Shown in pieces: positions 1-7,195 of a stretch of DNA of 7,195 nt. The stretch's first letter is position 1; every line of letters starts with the position of its first letter. The DNA comes from Deltaproteobacteria bacterium (GTDB taxonomy: Bacteria > Desulfobacterota > Syntrophia > Syntrophales > Smithellaceae), in contig JAGFXG010000058.1 in NCBI GenBank assembly GCA_017860985.1, forward strand, positions 1 through 7,195, read 5' to 3'. Position numbers and translations under genes: made by a program. Below the pieces are notes generated by a model. That model was not told where the DNA came from, did not search any database, and saw only the letters and a list, made by a program, of their open reading frames with translations.

Positions 1-941
1 TCCACGATCAGCCATTCTTTATAGGGAAGAAACGGTGTGCCGCCGCCGACTGCGCCTGCTGGGACATCCCTGTGAATGTTTGATGCAGCGCCAATTCTGA
101 CGCCGTCTCCGATGGAAATATGGCCGATAATGCCGACCTGTCCGCCGATCAAGACGCTACGCCCTATCGTTGTGGAACCCGAAATACCGGTCTGCGCGGC
201 AATGGCGGTATTTTCGCCAATCACAACATTGTGTGCGATTTGAACAAGATTATCTACCTTTACATTTCGCTGAATCCACGTCCTGCCCAGCGTAGCCCGG
301 TCAACACAGGTATTTGCGCCAAGCTCCACGTCATCGTCAATTTGCACAATGCCGACCTGGGGGATTTTGTCGTTTCCGGCGCCGGGTGCTGCAAAACCGA
401 AGCCGTCCGCCCCGATCACGACACCCGAATGCAGAATCACTCTTTTACCGACGATGCAGCCATTATAAACACTGACGTTCGCGTAAAGGATGGAATCCTC
501 GCCGATGCTGGCTCCGCGTCCGACAAACACACCGGGGTAAATTACCGCGCCCTCTTCTATGACGGCGCCGCGTCCGATAAAAACCCCGGGCATGACGGTT
601 GCTGCAGGCGATACCCTGGCGCCTTCTTCAATAAAGGCATCCGGACTGATTCCCCCCGGACCGTGATCCACAGGGTAAAATACCGAAAGGAGCTTTGCGA
701 AGGCCACGTAAGGGTCGGCCACGACAATCAGGTTTCTCTCGGGTGCTGTGAGTCCCGGCGGAACAAGAATTGCCGCCGCGCTCGTCGAGTTGAGCATTTT
801 GAAATATTTTTCGCCGGCGATAAACGTAAGATCATTTTCGCCTGCTTCGTCAATCGGCCGGATGTGAGCGATGGTTTTTGTTTCATCGCCCACAACCGAA
901 CCGCCGACCATGACGGCTATTTCCTGAATGGTTTTGTTCAT
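1..941 (-). CDS. lpxD: UDP-3-O-acylglucosamine N-acyltransferase LpxD (3' end missing)
   Basis: LpxD adds the second, N-linked 3-hydroxyacyl chain to UDP-3-O-acylglucosamine, using acyl-ACP as donor, an early cytoplasmic step of lipid A synthesis. The 313 visible codons begin MNKTIQEIAVMVGG and read off the left edge. The family is usually about 340 residues, so only the C-terminal helical tail is missing. Residues 1-100 are the uridine-binding N-terminal domain, with the family's DLTFIAGEKYF segment at 38-48. From about 100 to 300 runs a left-handed parallel beta helix of hexapeptide repeats ([IV]G-x4 type, for example VFIGRGAVI, VFVGRGASI). The motif GADGFGF is at 178-183, and QIAHNVVIG at 234-242 carries the expected catalytic histidine, H237. 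GGGTPFLPYKEW near the end matches the family's repeat exit. The ATG at 939-941 is the only ATG, GTG or TTG in frame after the ompH stop; no Shine-Dalgarno is evident. It lies 20 bases after ompH, so coupled translation is likely. Confidence 0.97.
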   Translation of the reverse strand, partial: MNKTIQEIAVMVGGSVVGDETKTIAHIRPIDEAGENDLTFIAGEKYFKMLNSTSAAAILVPPGLTAPERNLIVVADPYVAFAKLLSVFYPVDHGPGGISPDAFIEEGARVSPAATVMPGVFIGRGAVIEEGAVIYPGVFVGRGASIGEDSILYANVSVYNGCIVGKRVILHSGVVIGADGFGFAAPGAGNDKIPQVGIVQIDDDVELGANTCVDRATLGRTWIQRNVKVDNLVQIAHNVVIGENTAIAAQTGISGSTTIGRSVLIGGQVGIIGHISIGDGVRIGAASNIHRDVPAGAVGGGTPFLPYKEWLIV

Positions 942-954
942 TTCATGAAATGAA
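937..954. repeat. Perfect 18-bp palindrome over the lpxD start codon
   Basis: The sequence ttcatttcatgaaatgaa is identical to its own reverse complement. It covers the lpxD start codon (939-941) and most of the 20-base gap after ompH. In RNA it could fold only as a short, A+U-rich stem (TTCATT with AATGAA around a six-base loop), which would be weak. As DNA it could be a binding site for a dimeric protein, but its position between two genes of a tightly packed operon argues against a classical operator. The palindrome is directly visible; any function is unproven. Confidence 0.5.
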
Positions 955-961
955 GGCGATT

Positions 962-1474
962 TTAAAGCTTGTTGTATTCCGCCATAACTTTTTTCGTGAT
1001 GTCATGAGACTTGTCGGCAAAATAATGCACGGACATAGTATCCATAACGACGGTGTATTTTTCCCTTTCAGCAATGCCGCTGACGATTTTTGATATGTCC
1101 GGAATCATTTTCGCGATGCTCTCCTGTTTGTTTTTCTGCAGTTCCTGGTTGCTGGTATCGACCAGCTTTTGGTATTCGCGCATTTTTTGCATATAGGCCT
1201 CCTGCTTGGCCTTACGGGCGGGGGCTGCCATCACCGCGCTCTGTTTTTCAAGTTCGCTTTGCATTTTCTGGATTTCATTTTCCATCGCTTTAATGCTGGC
1301 CTGTTTTCTGTCGACGACCTTTTTAAACTCCGCTTCGGCTCTTTTGCCGGCATTCGAATTTAACAGGATGTCCTGCATGTTGACGAAACCAATCTTTTCT
1401 TCGGCGTAAGCTGCTGTGCTCCACACAATAAGAAGCAGAATCAGTCCCGAGATGATTAAAATATTTTTCTTCAT
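962..1474 (-). CDS. ompH: Periplasmic chaperone OmpH/Skp family
   Basis: This is a 170-residue member of the OmpH/Skp family; E. coli Skp is 161 residues with its signal. Skp trimers hold unfolded outer-membrane proteins in the periplasm and pass them to the BAM complex. Residues 1-24 form a signal peptide: a KK start, a hydrophobic core (ILIISGLILLLIVWS), then AYA before Glu25 as the likely signal peptidase I site. The mature protein opens with KIGFVNMQDILLNSNAGKRA, the typical Skp beta strand and first helix. Residues about 45-120 are rich in Lys, Glu and Gln with heptad-like spacing (KKVVDRKQASIKAMENEIQK and onward), matching the coiled-coil tentacles. A final strand-helix section (YTVVMDTMSVHYF, 140-152) closes the trimer body domain. 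A strong ribosome-binding site fixes the start. The gene follows bamA by 63 bases and precedes lpxD by 20, a common setting for skp. Confidence 0.95.
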   Translation of the reverse strand: MKKNILIISGLILLLIVWSTAAYAEEKIGFVNMQDILLNSNAGKRAEAEFKKVVDRKQASIKAMENEIQKMQSELEKQSAVMAAPARKAKQEAYMQKMREYQKLVDTSNQELQKNKQESIAKMIPDISKIVSGIAEREKYTVVMDTMSVHYFADKSHDITKKVMAEYNKL

Positions 1475-1481
1475 TAAAATT

Positions 1482-1488
1482 TCCTCCC
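1482..1488 (-). promoter_or_regulatory. Strong ribosome-binding site of ompH
   Basis: On the coding strand this reads GGGAGGA, seven bases before the ATG at 1472-1474. It is the best Shine-Dalgarno match in the window, supports the chosen ompH start, and fits the high level of Skp a periplasmic chaperone needs (the last point is inference). Confidence 0.8.
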
Positions 1489-1537
1489 TTTAAGTTAGTC
1501 TATTTTTGAATGATGAAGTTTGATCTTCATTTTGCTT

Positions 1538-4175
1538 CTACATGAACATGCCGATTGTAAATTCCCAGCGGCCCGTGGAGTCGTCGTTTAATCCCTTACG
1601 ATCCAGCACATAACCGTATTCGAGGCGCAAGGGTCCGATGGGCGAGTACCAGCGCACACCGGCGCCGGCCGTCATTATTAAGTCATCCAGGTGGTAACCG
1701 CTGGTCCAGGTGTTGCCCGCGTCATAAAATAAAACGCCCTTCATTCCGGCGTCTTTGATCAGCGGGAACACAACCTCCAGAGAAAACGTCATCATGGTGG
1801 TGCCGCCGATGACGTCACTGGTTCCGGAATCAATCACGCCCACATAGCGCACGCCGCGTATAGAATTGATGCCTCCCAGAACATATCTTTCGTAAATGGG
1901 AAGGCTCGTCTCACGGTCATCATTGTTCTGTAAATATCCGATTCGTCCTTTTGCCCCTAAAACAATATCCCAGAACAGAGGATAATAACCGGCTGCATAC
2001 CCTGAATATTTGGTAAAATGTGTATTGCCGCCAAAGGGGGTTCCCGCGTGTTGTACGGAAGCGTTGGCCTTGATTCCCTTGGTGGGAAAAATTGTGCTGT
2101 CGGTCGTGTCATAGCCCAGACCGAGCGTAACCGAGCTGGTCGTTCTTTCTCCTTCCTGGGCTATGATGTAAGAAGATGCTGTTGTTGTGTCAACGTCCTT
2201 GATATTGTCAAAACTTAACCGGTAGCCTATCGAGCCGGTTATTCTGTTCCAGATCGGGTAAGCGAAGGTCAATCCGCCGCCTTTTGTATCCAGCGTATAG
2301 GAGTCGTATTCCTTCGTGTATTTCCAGATATCCGCTTTGGTCCACAGCGGCAGATCAAAAAGCCAGGGTTCGATGAAGGACAGTTCATAGTTATTGGTTT
2401 TGGAACCCAGGGAGGCTTTGAGGCTTAAGATCTGCCCGTAGCCCAGGAAATTCTGCTGGGACACCTGCGCCATAACCACCGCCGCGTCTACGGCGCTGTA
2501 TCCCGCGCCGATCATGAACATGCCCGTGTTTTTTTCTTTTACCCGGATGTTGAGGTCCATCTTGTTATTCGGCGTTTTTTCCGTCTGGAAGTCGACTTCT
2601 TCAAAATATTGCAGCTGGGTTAAATTGCTATGACTTTTTTTCAGTTTAGAGCTCGAATATAAATCGCCTTCTACAATAGCCAGCTGCCGCCGGATCACTT
2701 TGTCGCGCGTGACAGTATTGCCGGAAATGCCGATGCGTGAGATGTGGACGAGTTCGCCCTTGTTCAGCTGTAAATTAATGTCAACAAGCTGTTCGGCGTC
2801 ACGCGTGACGACATTGGGATTGACATCGGCGTGGGCATAGCCTTCGTCATTGGCTGCCACGGTGATGATTTCTATATCTTTCATGACCCCTTCGCGGCTA
2901 TAGTGCTTTCCTTCTTTTGTGTTTAACAGAGCAAATAGCTCCTCCCTGGGTCTTTTAAGCTCGTCCCCGGAAAGTTCAACTTTGCCGACGTTGTATCTTT
3001 TGCCTTCCTGAACAGTGATCTTGATGTAAATGCCTTTTGCATCATGAGTGATGACGGGTTCTCCAACCTGGGAGTTAATAAAACCGTTATTGAAATAAAA
3101 AGAAGATATTTTCTGAACATCCTGTTTCATCTCATTACTTTGCAGTATGCCATCGTCGGTAAAGAATCCCAGGATAGTGCGCTTTTTTGTGCTCATCTGT
3201 TTGAGAAGTTCTTTAGCGGTGAAAGCTTCATTTCCCTCAAACTCAATGGAACGGATATAGACCGGCTTGTTCTCCTGGATATCCAGGATCAGTACATAAT
3301 TTTTTTCGCCTTCTTTTTCTATGCGTTCGCTGATCTCGGCATTGTAGTAGCCTTTGGAATCGTAGAGAGCTTTGATTTTTTCAATATCTTCCTTAATTTT
3401 CCCCTGATTGAGGCCCTGCCGGGTTTTGATGGTCATGACACCCAGAATGTCGTCCCGGTCCAGTTTTTTGTTGCCGATCAGCCGGATCTCCGATATCAGT
3501 CCCGACTCGACTACAGTGAAGGTCAGTACCTTGCCCTCTGCCTCAGACGTCACCTTCGCGCTGACGTCTTCAAATAACCCCATTTTATAAATGGTTTTGA
3601 TGTCTGCCGAGACATTTTCTTCGCTGAGTGGACTGCCCGCCTTGCTGCGCAGCTGCTGCCGTATGGCATCAACCCCTACACTGCGATTGCCCTGGATGTC
3701 GATCCGGGCAATGGTATCCAGAAAACCCGTATAGGCCAGCAGCGTCGTTTTGATTTCGGCCGCCAGTGCTTCCTGACCGGTGGATTCTTTCCCCTGCACA
3801 GATGCGGACGGATAGATTTTTTCCTGCGCGACATTGATAATTTGTGCGTCAATATTCAGTGTTTCACCGAACTGTGTGATGCTGCCGGTGACCACATAAT
3901 CCGCTTTCAGAGCTTTCCCCGTCGAGATGGCTTTGCTTTTTGTAACGGCAACGCCGCTCTTGGCAAAATCACCCGCCCCGACGACTTCAATTGTACCTTC
4001 TTTTTGAAATTCCTTTACCAGACGATTATAAAAGGATTCCTGAAGGTTTACGCTTTGGTCTCCCGCGTGCACGTCAAACGGCAGAATGCATATTTTCTTG
4101 ATGTTTTCAGCACGCGCTTGAGCGAGAAGGCAAAAAACGCAAAGAAATGCAACCAACAACACCTGAAATGCTTTT

Positions 4176-4189
<14 letters not shown>
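1538..4189 (-). CDS. bamA: Outer membrane protein assembly factor BamA with extra N-terminal domain
   Basis: BamA (Omp85/YaeT) is the core of the BAM complex, which folds and inserts beta-barrel proteins into the outer membrane. I start it at the ATG at 4187-4189 (883 residues), where a GGGGAG site precedes a proper signal peptide; an in-frame ATG at 4261 would add 24 residues with no signal character. Residues 1-27 are the signal peptide, cleaved after ARA. Residues about 30-155 are an added domain resembling the TolB N-terminal/FlgO/CsgG type (ICILPFDVHAG near the start, ADYVVTGSITQFGETL at 96-111). Five POTRA domains follow at about 156-228, 231-307, 308-395, 397-477 and 479-552, each opening with an I-x-[FIVL]-x-G-[ND]-type strand (IDIQGN, IRLIGN, IEFEGN, VELSGD, IGISGN). 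The barrel spans about 554-883. Its loop-6 motif is IRGV (777-780) rather than the usual RGF/RGY, and the protein ends in MFM rather than an aromatic residue. E. coli BamA is 810 residues, so the added domain explains the extra length. The gene overlaps lolD by 14 bases. Confidence 0.97.
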
Positions 4190-4847
<658 letters not shown>

Positions 4848-4867
4848 GTTTGCCTGCGATTCATGGA

Positions 4868-6154
4868 TTATTCGTACCTCAGGGCTTCAGCCGGATCCAG
4901 TCTCGATGCGCGAAAAGACGGATAAATAGTTGATATAAAACAAATAAGTATCGTTCCAATCACAATGGTAACCACATCTGAATAATTGACCTTGGAAGGA
5001 AGCTCGCTCAAATAATATACGTCTCCGGGCAGAATTTTAAAATTAAATATTTTTTCCACAAACAGAGAAATCTTTTGTAAATTCAAAGCAATTAAAAGAC
5101 CAGCAACACATCCGAAAAAAGTGCCGACCACTCCGACAATCAGTCCCTGATAAATAAATATCTTCATGATCGTGGCGGACGTTGCCCCCATGGATTTTAA
5201 AATGGCAATGTCCTTGTTTTTTTCCATAACGACCATAATCAGGGCGCTGATGATGTTGAAGGCGGCCACCAGTACGATCAGGCTCAGAATGATGAACATC
5301 ACCCGCTTTTCCAGCCTGAGTGCTGAAAACAGGTTTTTATTCATCTGCATCCAGTTTTGCGTGAAGAAGGGGAAGCCCAGCCTGTTTTGAATGCTTCGGG
5401 CGATCACATCCGCCTTGTAGATATCGTTGACGACTATATCGATTCCCGATACAGAATCTCCCATGTCTAAAAATTCCTGGCAGCTTTTCAGCGAAAGAAA
5501 AGCCAGTTTTGAATCGTATTCATAAAACCCGGATTCGTAGATGCCCACCACGACAAATTTTTTCATGCGGGGAACCATGCCCATCGGGGTGGAAATGCCG
5601 CCGGCCGGGGAAATGATGGTGATGGCGTCGTACAGAAAAATTCCCATGTTTCTTGCCATTTCCCTGCCGATCACGATGCCGGCCAGGCCTTTGTCTTCAT
5701 CAGGCATCTCTTTCAGCACGTCTTTGGGAATGCTGTTGAGATGTTCAAGGCTGCCTTCCCGAACTTTTCCCAGGTGAATCACTTTAGGCGAACTTTGCGT
5801 ATCCAGGCCCCGTATGACAACGCCGGTAACGCTGTTGTTGCCCCGGACCATGGCCTCCGTGTAAATAAAGGGTGTCGATGCGATGACGCCCGGTGTTTTA
5901 TCGATTTCTTCCCGGATCGCAGAATAATTTTTCATGGGCGCGTTCATACCGGCTGTGACTTCGATATGAGATTTGATTCCTAAAATCTTGGTGCGCAGAT
6001 CTTCTTCAAAGCCGTTCATGACGGCCAGGACGATGATCAGAGCGGCGACGCCAAGGAAAATCCCGAAAACCGATATAAAGGTAATGATCGAAACAAAAAC
6101 CTGCTTGCGTTTCGCTTTCATGTACCTTCTGCTGATGAAAAACTCGTAGGGCAT
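4868..6154 (-). CDS. lolC: Lipoprotein-releasing ABC transporter permease, LolC/LolE family (LolF-like)
   Basis: This 428-residue inner-membrane permease works with LolD to release lipoproteins to LolA. Residues 21-47 form the first membrane segment after the family opening MPYEFFISRRYMKAKRKQVF. Residues about 48-280 are the large periplasmic domain. Three more segments lie at about 285-310, 331-358 and 393-412, the usual four-helix layout. Conserved landmarks include AVMNGFEEDLR (44-54), NLFSALRLEK (274-283), EKNKDIAILKSMGA (311-324) and the C-terminal YPSFRASRLDPAEALRYE. The periplasmic loop STPMGMVPRMKKF (188-200) resembles the E. coli LolC hook (TPMGRIP), the loop that contacts LolA; LolE lacks it. 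Only one permease gene is visible, so the complex may be a LolF-type homodimer, though a second gene outside the window cannot be excluded. An AGGA eight bases upstream supports the start. The gene begins 59 bases after lysS and ends 20 bases before lolD. Confidence 0.94.
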   Translation of the reverse strand: MPYEFFISRRYMKAKRKQVFVSIITFISVFGIFLGVAALIIVLAVMNGFEEDLRTKILGIKSHIEVTAGMNAPMKNYSAIREEIDKTPGVIASTPFIYTEAMVRGNNSVTGVVIRGLDTQSSPKVIHLGKVREGSLEHLNSIPKDVLKEMPDEDKGLAGIVIGREMARNMGIFLYDAITIISPAGGISTPMGMVPRMKKFVVVGIYESGFYEYDSKLAFLSLKSCQEFLDMGDSVSGIDIVVNDIYKADVIARSIQNRLGFPFFTQNWMQMNKNLFSALRLEKRVMFIILSLIVLVAAFNIISALIMVVMEKNKDIAILKSMGATSATIMKIFIYQGLIVGVVGTFFGCVAGLLIALNLQKISLFVEKIFNFKILPGDVYYLSELPSKVNYSDVVTIVIGTILICFISTIYPSFRASRLDPAEALRYE

Positions 6155-6162
6155 TAAAAATA

Positions 6163-6166
6163 TCCT
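6163..6166 (-). promoter_or_regulatory. Ribosome-binding site of the LolC/E permease gene
   Basis: On the coding strand this reads AGGA within ACAGGATA, eight bases before the ATG at 6152-6154. It supports the start, which also matches the usual MPYEFFI opening of the family. Confidence 0.6.
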
Positions 6167-6213
6167 GTCGGATAAACACGGATTTTACCGCTTTATAAAT
6201 TCCGGAGCGTATC

Positions 6214-7195
6214 TCATTCCTGTCTGGTCCTCAAAAGCGGGAACAATATGACATCCCGAATGGACGCTGAGTCGGTAAAGAGCATAATGAGCCTGTCAAT
6301 GCCGATGCCTTCCCCGGCTGTCGGCGGCATGCCGTATTCCAGTGTCCGGACATAGTCTTCATCCATTTCGTGCGCTTCGTCGTCACCGGCTTCCCGTTCC
6401 TTGATCTGCTGGATAAAACGTTCGCGCTGATCGGCGGGATCGTTCAACTCGGAAAAGGCGTTGGCAATTTCCCGGCCTGAAATGTAGAGTTCAAAGCGGT
6501 CCACCAGTTCCGGGTCGGTGTTGGACCGGCGGGAAAGCGGCGAGACGGCGACGGGATATTGTGTGACAAAAGTGGGCTGGATCAGCTTTTTTTCGACCAC
6601 TTCGTCGAAAATGGCCATTAAAATCTTCCCGTGCGGATCCGTTTCCTTGACATCGCAGCCGACTTTGCGGGCAAATGCAATGGTTCTTGCGGGGTCACTC
6701 ATATCCGCTGGTTCCATGCCGGCTATCTGCAAAAGGGCATCCTTGACGGAAAGCCGCCGCCATGGCGGTCTCAGGTCGATTTCCGATCCCTGATAGACAA
6801 AGCTGAGTCCGTTGAAGACGTTTTGGGCAATGAAAACGAATAATTCTTCCGTAAAGGACATCAGGTCTTCGTAAGTGGCGTAGCTTAAGTAGAATTCCAT
6901 CATGGTGAATTCAGGGTTATGAAACGTAGAGATGCCTTCGTTCCGGAAGTTGCGGTTGATTTCATAAACCCTTTCCAGCCCGCCGGTGACGAGGCGTTTT
7001 AAATAGAGTTCGGGAGCAATGCGCAGGTAAAGATCCTGGTCCAGTGCGTTGTGATGGGTTTTGAAAGGACGGGCGACGGCGCCGCCGGCCCGCGGCTGCA
7101 TCATGGGCGTCTCCACTTCCAAAAAGTCGTGCTCGTCCATGAACTGCCTCATCAGTTTTATGATCTGGCTGCGCCGGTAAAAAATTTCCCTGACC
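6214..7195 (-). CDS. lysS: Lysyl-tRNA synthetase, class II (5' end missing)
   Basis: The enzyme charges tRNA-Lys with lysine in the cytoplasm, using ATP. About 326 C-terminal residues are visible and the frame stays open to the right edge ([14 protein letters not shown] precedes the first in-window ATG at 7150-7152, which is therefore internal). Class II LysRS is about 500 residues, so roughly the first 170-180, mainly the OB-fold anticodon-binding domain, lie outside. Counting from that internal ATG, motif 1 is [20 protein letters not shown] (10-29), motif 2 is [13 protein letters not shown] (63-75) with the ATP-binding arginine R70 in FRNE, and motif 3 is [12 protein letters not shown] (280-291). 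[11 protein letters not shown] (44-54) is the LysRS-type active-site segment, and [11 protein letters not shown] separates it from AsnRS and AspRS. The protein ends at TGA with FPLLRTRQE, a normal end. It heads this run of envelope genes, an order familiar from Desulfobacterota; the link is probably shared expression, not shared function. Confidence 0.97.
   Translation of the reverse strand, partial: VREIFYRRSQIIKLMRQFMDEHDFLEVETPMMQPRAGGAVARPFKTHHNALDQDLYLRIAPELYLKRLVTGGLERVYEINRNFRNEGISTFHNPEFTMMEFYLSYATYEDLMSFTEELFVFIAQNVFNGLSFVYQGSEIDLRPPWRRLSVKDALLQIAGMEPADMSDPARTIAFARKVGCDVKETDPHGKILMAIFDEVVEKKLIQPTFVTQYPVAVSPLSRRSNTDPELVDRFELYISGREIANAFSELNDPADQRERFIQQIKEREAGDDEAHEMDEDYVRTLEYGMPPTAGEGIGIDRLIMLFTDSASIRDVILFPLLRTRQE

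Noticed and set aside
120..953. A 277-residue open frame on the plus strand.
   Set aside because: It lies fully antisense to lpxD, whose minus-strand product has clear LpxD motifs. The plus-strand product has no recognisable domain or hydrophobic pattern, and no ribosome site is evident.
1513..1530. A hairpin between bamA and ompH (atgaag and cttcat arms) as a terminator.
   Set aside because: The stem is only six base pairs, A+T-rich, and no T-run follows in either direction. It would not be expected to stop transcription.
3044..3577. A 177-residue plus-strand frame within bamA.
   Set aside because: It is antisense to POTRA1-POTRA3 of BamA and has no family features. Its hydrophobic, Phe-rich stretches come from the complement of Lys- and Glu-rich codons.
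6155..6213. A promoter between lysS and the permease gene, because of a TATAAA on the coding strand.
   Set aside because: No acceptable -35 element sits at the right spacing, and the A+T-rich gap makes a chance TATAAA likely.

Overview
The window is a dense, single-direction block of cell-envelope genes from a Gram-negative (diderm) bacterium. Everything supported lies on the minus strand, so transcription runs from the right edge to the left edge. The order is lysS (5' end cut off), a LolC/LolE-family permease gene, lolD, bamA, ompH (skp-type), and lpxD (3' end cut off). Gaps between genes are 59, 20, 63 and 20 bases, and lolD overlaps bamA by 14 bases. No stretch over 300 bases lacks a gene, and I see no RNA gene, mobile element, CRISPR array or convincing terminator. 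The lysS-lol-bamA-ompH-lpxD order, the single LolC/E-type permease and the protein sequences recall Desulfobacterota (former Deltaproteobacteria), possibly a Syntrophus-like lineage. That placement is an inference from gene order and sequence style, not from a search.

Right part (6214-7195): the catalytic portion of class II lysyl-tRNA synthetase, with motifs 1, 2 and 3 all visible. Middle right (4176-6154): an inner-membrane lipoprotein-releasing ABC transporter, made of one LolC/E-type permease and its ATPase LolD. Middle left (1538-4189): BamA, the outer-membrane beta-barrel assembly protein, with five POTRA domains, a C-terminal barrel and an extra N-terminal domain of about 125 residues before POTRA1. 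Left part: the periplasmic chaperone OmpH/Skp (962-1474) and the lipid A acyltransferase LpxD (1-941). In many bacteria lpxD is followed by fabZ and lpxA, which would lie beyond the left edge here.

Together the genes supply three outer-membrane routes: lipoprotein release (LolCD), beta-barrel protein delivery and insertion (Skp, BamA) and lipid A synthesis (LpxD). LolCD serves BamA indirectly, because the accessory Bam subunits are lipoproteins. This looks like a conserved housekeeping operon rather than an undescribed system. The points most worth a second look are the extra N-terminal domain of BamA, its altered barrel-loop motif (IRGV instead of the usual RGF/RGY), and the LolC-type hook in the only permease visible.
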